From assembly GCA_013368315.1 (NCBI GenBank), contig JAACJM010000021.1:248001-312000 (forward strand): a stretch of 64,000 nucleotides of DNA. Reading direction: 5' to 3'. Source of the stretch: Tetrapyrgos nigripes. Taxonomy: Eukaryota > Basidiomycota > Agaricomycetes > Agaricales > Campanellaceae. Positions 56,045 to 64,000 of this stretch are shown here, piece after piece. Position 1 is the first letter of the stretch. Each line of letters starts with the position of its first letter. Position numbers and translations under genes: made by a program. The notes below the pieces were generated by a model that did no database searches, was not told where the DNA came from, and saw only the letters and a program-made list of their open reading frames with translations.

Positions 56045-58006
56045 CTAAGAAGAAATCACCGGAATAGACTTCTCTGTAGGAGATGTAGTCTTCGAAGAAG
56101 CCTTGTCCGACTTGTTGCCAGACACAATCTTCCAGAACCCATCCATCACCCCCTTACTCTCCCTCTTCTTGCCCTTCTTGCCCTTCTCCTTCTCCTCAAC
56201 CTTCTCCTCCTTCTTCTCCTCGACATTATCTGCAACACCCTCAACCTTAGGGTCATCAACATCCTCGACATTCTCTGCAACACCTTCAACCTTAGGGTCA
56301 TCAACAACGACCGCAACCTGACTCTCCGCAGACGACACAAGCGCCTCAACTTCAAGAGGTTCCTTCTCAGCTCCTACATCCTTCACCTCAACTGGTGTAT
56401 CCTCAACCGCCTCTTCCGTAGCAAGAACACCTGCACCTGCTTCGACAACCTTGGCAGCCTCCTCCTCAGGCTTCGACGACTCACCCTCAGTGACCTCCTT
56501 GTTCTCGACCTCAAGCGACTGGGCAACTTCCTCTCTAGCTTCAGCTTCGCCGACAGAACTGGGTTCGGCAACAGGCTCATCCCCAACCGCTGTACTCGTC
56601 TCAGAAGTCGAATCGGCGGCAATGGATTCGGGTGCAGCGAGGGTATCCTTCTTACTATCCTTCTCCTTCTCCTTAGGCTCCTTCGATTTACCCTTGAACA
56701 ACTTGGCAAACCCGAACTTGGGTTTGAGGGAATCCGAGGTTTCGATACCGGTAAGAGCAGGAGCTTTCTCCTCGACGACGGCAGCGGCAGCGGCGAGGTC
56801 GGGACCAGTGAGACCGATCAGATCCGCTACGGCAGGAACTTCCATCTCCTTGAGCTCCTCGGTAGCAGTCTCGGGTTCGGCAACCTCTGGAGCAATCTCC
56901 TCAAACACGGGAGCTTCGACGACGGGGGCAGGGGTAGAGGTAGAGGTAGAGGTGCTACTCTTCTCGACGCCAATGCGACGAGTGAGACGTTGGAAGAAAC
57001 CTGTCTTGGCAGGTGCAGTAACGACGACCACACTTTCAGCCTCGACGACAGCCGCGGCCCCGGACTCTGCAACAGGTTCCTCTGCCTTTTCAGTCTCGCT
57101 GCCAACTTCTTCGACCTTGGACTCTGCCTCAGGCTCAAAGGCAGTCGGAGCCTCCTCGGCCTTGACCTCGGCAACATCTGCAACCTCGTTGACAGGCTCG
57201 GGCTCAGTAGCAACGGCTTCCTCGACTTTAGCCTCGACTGCAGGCTCAGCAACAGTCTCCTCTGCCTTGACCTCCTCTGCAGCCTCCTCGACAACCGGTG
57301 CTTCCTCAGTGACCTCGGAGGGAGAAGCTTCTTTGGGAGCCGAAGCAGACATGGCCTGCTTGCTGATCTTGCGAGCTAGACGACGGAAGACACCGTCTTG
57401 AGTAGGAGCGGGGGTAGAGTCGTCCTTGACAGCTTCGACGTTGGGTTCATCGACGGCGACGGGCTCAGCAGCAGACTCTTCGGTCTCCTGAGCAACCTCC
57501 GTGGTGTTGGTAGTGGCAGCCATGGAAGGTTCGTGAGCTTCGTCGACCTTGTCCTCGACAGGAGCTTCAGGGGCATCAGCAGGAGCAGCCTCGACGGGAG
57601 TGGATTCTTCAGCTTGCGGTGCTTCGGCGACGGCTTCGTCAGCAAGGACAGGGGCGGCGACGGGAGTGGGAACAAGGTTCTGGATGCTGATACGACGAGC
57701 AAGTCGCTGAAGAAGACCCTCTTGAGCAAGGACGGTTTCCTCGGTCTCAGCTGCGGTCTCGGTCTCAATTTCCTCGGCAGCAGAGACATAGTCAGTCTCA
57801 GCGACAGACTTTTCCTCTAGCTCGTCTTTGGTGACTTCTACGGGTTGGATAATCTTGGATGGCTCCTCTACGACTTCAGGGACAGCGTCGGTAGCTGGGA
57901 TAACTGGGGCTGCGTCTTCGGTGCCGGTCAAGTTCTGCTTGCTTAAACGACGAGTGAGGCGACCAAGGAGGCCTCCTTTGGAAGCAGAAGCAGTCTCGGT
58001 AGACAT
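56045..58006 (-). CDS. Glu/Ala/Val-rich protein with repeated basic amphipathic motifs, 653 aa
   Basis: Single-exon gene, unusual here where most genes have many introns. More than half of the protein is low-complexity Glu/Ala/Val/Pro and surely disordered. Spaced through it are near-identical short basic amphipathic motifs: GLLGRLTRRLSKQNL (12-26), GLLQRLARRISIQNL (97-111), GVFRRLARKISKQAM (205-219) and GFFQRLTRRIG (336-346), then weaker relatives FGFAKLFKGKSK (431-442) and VMDGFWKIVSGNK (620-632). A 16-residue unit around DDPKVEGVA is tandemly duplicated near 569-595. I do not recognise the family. The motifs look like membrane- or partner-binding helices on a flexible acidic chain. Confidence 0.8.
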   Translation of the reverse strand: MSTETASASKGGLLGRLTRRLSKQNLTGTEDAAPVIPATDAVPEVVEEPSKIIQPVEVTKDELEEKSVAETDYVSAAEEIETETAAETEETVLAQEGLLQRLARRISIQNLVPTPVAAPVLADEAVAEAPQAEESTPVEAAPADAPEAPVEDKVDEAHEPSMAATTNTTEVAQETEESAAEPVAVDEPNVEAVKDDSTPAPTQDGVFRRLARKISKQAMSASAPKEASPSEVTEEAPVVEEAAEEVKAEETVAEPAVEAKVEEAVATEPEPVNEVADVAEVKAEEAPTAFEPEAESKVEEVGSETEKAEEPVAESGAAAVVEAESVVVVTAPAKTGFFQRLTRRIGVEKSSTSTSTSTPAPVVEAPVFEEIAPEVAEPETATEELKEMEVPAVADLIGLTGPDLAAAAAVVEEKAPALTGIETSDSLKPKFGFAKLFKGKSKEPKEKEKDSKKDTLAAPESIAADSTSETSTAVGDEPVAEPSSVGEAEAREEVAQSLEVENKEVTEGESSKPEEEAAKVVEAGAGVLATEEAVEDTPVEVKDVGAEKEPLEVEALVSSAESQVAVVVDDPKVEGVAENVEDVDDPKVEGVADNVEEKKEEKVEEKEKGKKGKKRESKGVMDGFWKIVSGNKSDKASSKTTSPTEKSIPVISS

Positions 58007-59335
58007 CTTGTCGTGAAAAGTCGTAAGAAAGAGGAGATGGTAGAGGTGCTAGGACAAGGGGTAAAAATTCTGTCGATCGCCTTTTTACAGGTCTGGGATA
58101 CAACTCCTATATATCCTGTCGAGATTTGATCATTTTCCGCATGGCATTATCGAACATTTTTGTGGCGATAGACACGCTTGACGTTGATCTTGAGTTTGCT
58201 AGAGGTTCGCGTGGTGGTAGGAGCTTGAAAGCTTTAACGCGGGTACATGACTTGCATGACGCGTCACGCGAACGGCTTCCAACTTCAAAGCTGCCCAAGT
58301 ATAAATCTATGGACGGAAAGCTTCGGAAGCTCGATGAGATCGTTGAATAACATTTGGGTGCTTAAGCGCTGCGTATCGGTGTGTCAGGACGATTACTCCT
58401 GTTTCCAGAGGAAATCTGTTGCAGCCTTAGCACTGTCTTAGCATTGACGTCCCCCGAGCCTCGAGTCTGCCTAAGGGAGACTAACGTCCCTCTATCCGCC
58501 TTCACTTTACTCTTGAAAGGCTTGACTTCCAAACACTGAATTAATGACAGAATGTCATGGATGGGGACTGTGGATCTGCGGACGAACATTGGAGTCTTTG
58601 AGCTGTCCTGCTCTTGTTCTCAACACTGCTCCTAGCATATTGCCATTCCAAGCAGAAGTAGTCTAGATTTGGTCCAGGTACAATGTAGGCGGCCAAACCA
58701 CTTTTTTTTACTGAGTCCGTTGGCAGCATGATATTATTATGGCTTTCATCAGGTATGGTTAGCGTAAGTTTGCCAGTGCAAGTAGGTAGGGCAATGAGAA
58801 CACTAATTATAACAGAGTCGTTCAGCCGCTGACGCGTGAGAGCCCGGACCTTGGACCAGGACATCGACGACGACGACGCTAGCACTCTCGACCTCGTTTG
58901 AAGCAGATCCGAGGCATACGGATCTCTAATACTTTCCTTTGTTCGGTCTACATAACTCAGCAGGCATGTAACCGTCTTCCAAGTTCGCCTCTTCTTCCTC
59001 TGCAGAACCCGGTCTGCAATTCATAGACTATGGTCCCGGCCCGGCCCACCCCACAAACCTCTCTCCAGCCTCTCATGACCACACTCGGTGCCTTGTCCCG
59101 CCTCCGCGCCATCAAAAAAATACATCTAGAATGCGGCAAGGACCCTAGACAGATGAACCACTCGTCCCCGTGAACCGAAAATTTGAATGGAATGCCATAC
59201 TCATGTTCCGATAATTCTCCATGTTAAAAATGCCTAGACGTGTTTCCATCTGGTTTTTAGCCTTGAGTTCTTGGAGGATTGACCTCGACCTCAACCTCTA
59301 GTCTCAAGCCTGAAGTCACAACGAGGAAGAAGAGA
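58007..59335. other. Divergent intergenic region
   Basis: About 1.3 kb between the repeat-motif protein (minus) and the sugar transporter (plus), so it should hold both promoters. Short frames on both strands carry no motifs. Confidence 0.4.
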
Positions 59336-61695
59336 ATGGGTCTGTCCTACAACATCTTCATCGCGGCTTTCTCGTCCATTGGGGCTTTTCTTTTCGGGTG
59401 CGTAAACTTGCCTTGCTGTCTCAAGCATATCTCTGACTTTCGAATTGCTTTCGTGCAGATATGACAGGTATGCAGCAAATTCCTCTCTACAGCCCCAACG
59501 CGTTTTGAGTACAGATATCTCTTAGTGGTATCATTGCCTCCGTTCTGACGATGAAACACTTCATCGGCCGCTTTGGCAATGACCCAAGTATGCAAGGAGC
59601 CATTGTATCGACTTTCAATGGTGGATGTTTCTTTGGAGCTGCAGGTGCAGGATGGTATGTCCCCTGCCATTTTCTTAGAACTTTCTGACTCATCCGACGC
59701 TCTGCTAGGGCAAACGACAAATTCGGGCGAAAACGCACCATTCAGATAGGCAGCGTGTTCGCTCTTTGGGGTTGCGCGATGCAAGCGGGAGCCAATAATA
59801 CTGCTACGTTGATTGTCGGTCGGGTGGTTGCTGGTATTGCTATTGGGTGCGTTTTATCACCGTTTCGTATTCTCCAAACCTAAATCGCTCTCATGTGCTC
59901 TTCTTTGGATGAACAGGATCCTCTCTATGACTGTACCACTTTACAACGTATGCATACATCTTGAGTACTCTTCTAGTCATCAAACTGATGGTTTTTATTA
60001 CAGACTGAAATCGCTCCTCCGAAAATCCGTGGCTTCTTAGTCGGTCTGACTCAACAATTGATTGGCATTGGGTTTATCGTTGCCAACTGGGTGCGCTGTT
60101 TCTTGCTTCTCGTTACGCTTTTTAAATGCTAATCCTGGCATTAACATGCAGGTGGGATACGGCAGCCAATTTATCGACGGGGATACTTCTTGGCGTTTAG
60201 CACTAGGACTGCAGGTGCGTCGCATTGCCGTATATCCTTCTCTTCAATAACCTAACCCGTTTCATCTTCATCTTCCCAGCTCGCTCCTGCCGGTCTGCTC
60301 CTCATCGGTATTCAATTCCTACCCTACAGTCCAGTGCGTCATTCTTTCATGTATTTTGCTTGTAAATCCAACTCATTCTTCCTTCCCAGCGTTGGCTCCT
60401 CGAAGTCGGCCGAGACGAAGAAGCCAAGGAAGTTGTTTACAAGCTTCACGGTGCCAACACTCCCGAAACCAAAGAAGCTGCGGATAAAGAATACCTCGAG
60501 ATGTATGAGACTATTAAAGCGGAGTCTGTTGTTCGAAGTAGGAATATCCGAGACCTTTGGGCGACGCCTGCGATGGTTAAGAGGACGTTGGTGGGATGTG
60601 GTGTGCAGATATTTGGTCAATTTACCGGGATTAATAGTGAGTTATCGTTTTTCTTTCCTCTTGCTTTCTTTCTTGGGTTGGGAACGTGTACTAATATAAT
60701 CTTTGATATACCAGTCATCAACTACTTTGGTCCTCAGATGTGGCATAGTTTGGGTATCACTGGGGGTAAAGAGCTCTTGGTGCAAGGAATCTACGGAGCT
60801 GTTGGCCCAATTGCCAATTTCTTGTACGTTCATCTTCTTACCAACTGATTGCCTAACCACTCTAACTACCTATTCTATCATGCCCTCTTCAGCTTCATCA
60901 TCTTCATCCTAGACCGAGTAGGAAGGAAGAAGCCTTTGATGTTTGGAGCTGGCAGTTTCGTGGTTACATTCTCTATCCTCGCTGCTATCCTCGCTACGAA
61001 TCCTGCACCTCCCGATGGTGTGACTCCGCCTCCTGGATCGGTTAATGAAGCTGCGCAACGGTGAGCTGGATGAGATTGCGGGCTTCTCTTTGCCTTTTTC
61101 TGCTTCATTGACACTTACTCTTCATTTTCCCTTCTCTTTTATTACAGAGCCGGTATTGCCATGATATTCTTGACCAGTATCATCTTCTCCTTGAGCTTCG
61201 GACCCGTTAGTTGGGTATTGGCTTCTGAGGTGTGTTGCCATTCCTTCCCTCCTTTGTTTCTTGCTTTCCTTCTTCTCTTTTCATGTGCTAATTCTACTCC
61301 TTTTTTAGGTCTTCCCAACCAGCACCCGTTCGATCGGTACATCCGTTGCAACATGCAGCAACTGGGCATTCAACACTATGTTGTCCCAAGTCTCACCTAT
61401 CGGTATAACCAACACCGGATATAAATTTTACCTCGTTTTCGTCGTGCTCAATTTTGTGGATTTGATCGTTATTACGTTGTTTTTCCCTGAGACTAAAGGT
61501 ATGTCTTCACCTTCGTATTTTGACCGTATGTTTCTCGACGCCTGACAAATTTCTTCTGTGCACCTTGTAGGAAAAACTCTGGAAGAAATGAACGCAGTGT
61601 TTGGAGATGAGATTGATTCTCACAAAGTCCTTCAACGACATGGAATGCAAACCCCTGGGATGGATGATCATGGGTCTGATGAAAAGCTGCCCTAA
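59336..61695 (+). CDS. MFS sugar transporter, 497 aa, 14 exons
   Basis: Major facilitator of the sugar porter family, moving hexoses or related sugars across the plasma membrane. Exons: 59336-59397, 59459-59467, 59526-59654, 59709-59846, 59917-59947, 60004-60090, 60152-60214, 60280-60333, 60390-60636, 60715-60823, 60893-61060, 61148-61229, 61309-61498, 61571-61695; in frame to the stop. Family signatures are present: GYDSGI in helix 1, DKFGRKR, VGRVVAGIAIG, YSPRWLLEVGRDEEA (PESPRWL type with Tyr for Glu), QIFGQFTGIN, DRVGRKK and PETKGKTLEEM. Exon 2 is a 9-nt microexon coding the middle of GYDS. An upstream in-frame extension lacks ATG, so the start is the first available Met. Confidence 0.94.
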
Positions 61696-62527
61696 GGGGC
61701 TATGATTTTGAGTTTTAACGAGTTTTTTTTTCCTTTCTCATGCAATGGAGGATGGGGATTGTTGTAAGAATACTTGAGTTTGAGTTGGGCGGCGCTTTTG
61801 CGGTGATCTACATACATACATGAACGGGAAGTAGACCATATAAGTAGTGGAGTATACTACATATGCAGGATGTAGAGCGCCCAACCGTATTATAGAAGTT
61901 AACTACGCGTCGAAAATCTCCCGTCGACGGACTTCATATTTTGCAAGAACATTCTATGATTCTTTTACGTGGTATCTAGGAGACTGCCTACTCGTTTGGA
62001 GGATGTAGCAGGTGACACTCTTAGAAAGAGCTAGAGCGACAATTTCCAGTAGAAAATTCTCATTTTCACCTACTTATTAAGTAGAAGGATGGTTTCGGCC
62101 GTTGTGAGATGTGAAACTCCGCCCCAGCCTGCCCCAGCTCATCATCTGAGAATTGAGAGTAGCCGACATGCAAAGGAAAATGAAAAATGTTCAATTGAAC
62201 TATCTACGCGAAGCGCGACTCGGTCACACATCCTGTCACGCAGTTCGCTTCCTGCCAAATCGAATGGTCTGTTCGGCGCACTCTGGCACCGCACTTATTC
62301 TGCCAGGAAACCCCTCAAAATTAGTAGGACAAAATTTTAGGGTCTCAAGAGTACGTCGACGAATCTCTAGGGCCGTCGAAAAACATTTGCGGTAGTTCAC
62401 CTCAAACGGCATTTCTTGGTTCACTTCAAGTTCACTTCTAAAAATAGTACAAAGAAGGTACCAGATCCTGTACATGTTCCTAAGGGTGTGGTAAAATTTC
62501 ATAGTGTCGACGTCTTGTCTCATCTCG
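61696..62527. other. Intergenic, no gene seen
   Basis: Follows the sugar transporter stop. It contains only short frames without motifs and serves as its 3' region. Confidence 0.4.
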
Positions 62528-62741
62528 CACCCAACACCAACCAATATTCTGTGGCCAAAAGTTAGTTCGAAAAGGTCAAGCTTTCCAGCGACAAAGGTTT
62601 TTGCGCTTCAGAAATTTATCGGAAGTGAACCGAGCCAATCGGATCGCTTGCCGAAGCTTCGGAAATTTAAAGTTTTCGAATGCGTTTCCGAGCAACAGGT
62701 TTCCTAACTTCTGGCCACAGAATATTGGTTAGTGCTGGGTG
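62528..62741. mobile_element. Inverted-repeat element (MITE-like), 214 bp
   Basis: The first 38 bases, containing CCAATATTCTGTGGCCA, match the inverted complement of the last 38 bases with three mismatches. Inside are further inverted words (TTCGAAAA...TTTTCGAA; GCTTGCCGAAGC). There is no coding capacity and I found no convincing target-site duplication, so the superfamily is open. Confidence 0.75.
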
Positions 62742-63239
62742 TGTCTTGTACCATCACCGCGTTCCAGTCGTCTTTTTCGACACTACTACGTCCTCTCATC
62801 TTAGCGTTACCGCTTTCAAACACTTAGGGCCTGCCCGGGATTTGGCGAAAAGATCAATTGGCCGGACCCAGCCCCACCCGGTTTCCCGAGCACGGCCTTA
62901 AAAGTAAGTGCTCAGCATGTCCTACAATCTTCTTGTAGTCTGTGAATAGACGGTCGAATTTCTTGTTTTATAAGAGATCAGCCTGCTTTTACCCGTGGAA
63001 TAAGTGAGACTCAAGTTACACACATCACTGTCGATGAGGCTTGTCGTCGGCAGAGGCGCGAGGTCATCACGTGAAGTTGGCTGAATACGTCGCGCAAGTT
63101 GAAGAGTGTCAAAATGTGCGGTTCCAGTTCTTTCTAGTCTTGATCACCGCTTTCGCCGCTTATTCACACCTAAACCACATCCAGTTGATGCGTATTCTCA
63201 GTAATCCCATCTATCTGCTTGCTATCTGTTGGGTTTTCC

Positions 63240-64000
63240 ATGTCATCGGGGACTAGCAAGGCTGCTGACGTCTCAAACAAACCAAAGAAACCACCAGCAT
63301 GCGACTACTGCAAGGCGCGTCGAGTTTTGTGCCACCCTCAACCGGATGGAAGGCCTTGTCCTAGATGTGCAGAGAAGGACGTACAGTAAGTGTGTCTATG
63401 TGACTCGATGTCTCTGGGAAGTGTACTGATTGTCAAGACTTGTAGATGTACAACTACACCGTCCGTCCGCCGAAAACGTAGACCACAGCATGAAGTTGTC
63501 GCCGCGAAGGAGATGGCCGCTGCCAGGTCCAACGAGAAGGGCAACAGGAAGGAAAGTAAGACTCGTGCGATGGTTCTAGCCACTTCCAGGCCACAGAGTC
63601 AAGACACTGGTTTCACGACTTTGTTTGCTGGGTTACCGTATGTGCAGACTTTCTTTTTACTGGTGAAATATGCCGATTTCAAATGATGGATATAGAAGAG
63701 TCATCGACAACACTGCAGCTTCTTCTCGTCCGGAATTACATCTCCCAACGCAACTAATTCAAGATTTGTTCGATGGTGCGTGTTGTACATACCAGAACTC
63801 GTCCTCAAAACTAAAACTTCAATCATCTACACATAGACTTCGTCCATACAACCTTCCATTTTCTCCCTATCATTCCGTACGACAGACTACGCGCTAGTCT
63901 CGCCGGATGCGGTTGGCAACCTGCCTCTCTTGCACCTCAAGACTGTGTCCTCGTATATTGCATCTTCGCTGTCACTTCTTTCATATCCACCCACCCCTTT
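63240..64000 (+). CDS. Zn(II)2Cys6 transcription factor, N-terminal part, cut by window edge
   Basis: Fungal binuclear zinc-cluster regulator, a nuclear DNA-binding protein; the target genes are unknown. Exons 63240-63385, 63446-63637, 63699-63775 and 63837 to beyond 64000, in frame. The DNA-binding cluster ACDYCKARRVLCH...PCPRCAEKDVQC (about residues 21-50) has six cysteines spaced CX2CX6CX8CX2CX6C, interrupted by intron 1. A basic linker (RRKRRPQ) follows, then the start of the fungus-specific middle domain (LPTQLIQDLFDDFVHTTFHFL..., ASLAGCGWQPASLAPQ). The MSSGTSKAADV start has a short polar lead, as usual in this family. The C-terminal part lies outside the window. Confidence 0.88.

Noticed and set aside
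56451..57401. 316-codon Ser/Ala/Thr-rich plus-strand frame
   Set aside because: Antisense shadow of the Glu/Ala/Val repeats of the minus-strand protein.
63556..63700. A longer intron in the zinc-cluster gene starting at the GTAAGA at 63556
   Set aside because: The frame stays open past it and a better GTATGT donor at 63638 gives a 61-bp intron with matching phase.
1..64000. CRISPR arrays, bacterial operons, ribosomal RNA genes or viral genes
   Set aside because: None seen; gene structure and families are those of a fungal nuclear genome.

Overview
The window is nuclear DNA from a filamentous basidiomycete, most likely an Agaricomycete (mushroom-type fungus). The reasons are genes cut by many short introns (mostly 48-75 bp, GT..AG, often with a CTAAC or CTGAC branch site), the gene families present, and dispersed non-autonomous transposons. 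All calls come from reading the sequence; no database search was run. Where I give exon joins, I checked that the reading frame stays open to the stop.

Layout. 1-6.7 kb is AT-rich, very CpG-poor and gene-free, with a perfect hAT-type MITE (1771-2274) and a degenerate protein relic. 6.7-15.0 kb holds a broken acidic/LRR-like gene (-), a hotdog thioesterase (-), an acylaminoacyl-peptidase-like S9 protease (+) and an AKR1-type ankyrin/DHHC palmitoyltransferase (+). 15.2-21.7 kb is the most unusual part: five related units of a small cysteine-rich, single-membrane-segment protein family that I do not recognise. One is interrupted by a solo LTR, one is truncated, two look intact, and one has lost its start codon and appears spliced onto an unrelated coiled-coil gene. 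A decayed glutathione S-transferase gene and an inverted relic of a GST first exon lie among them. 22.4-29.9 kb holds a multi-pass membrane protein (+), a flavin monooxygenase (-), two inverted-repeat elements and a DCN1-type neddylation factor (-). 29.9-37.1 kb is a gene desert. 37.1-47.1 kb holds a Pro/Ser-rich protein (+), a METTL16-type RNA m6A methyltransferase (-) and a 913-residue membrane protein with a disordered tail (-). 47.1-50.9 kb is empty. 50.9-61.7 kb holds a 27-exon OPT oligopeptide transporter (-), an intronless Glu/Ala/Val-rich protein with repeated basic amphipathic motifs (-) and an MFS sugar transporter (+). After another inverted-repeat element (62.5-62.7 kb), a Zn(II)2Cys6 transcription factor runs off the right edge.

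How genes may work together. Most are unlinked housekeeping or transport genes. The one neighbourhood that suggests a functional link is AKR1 followed within 215 bp by the cysteine-rich family: AKR1 attaches palmitate to cysteines near membranes, and these proteins end in dense cysteine clusters next to a hydrophobic segment. That link is inference only. Three microexons (6, 9 and 11 nt) and two probable GC-AG introns are also worth checking.
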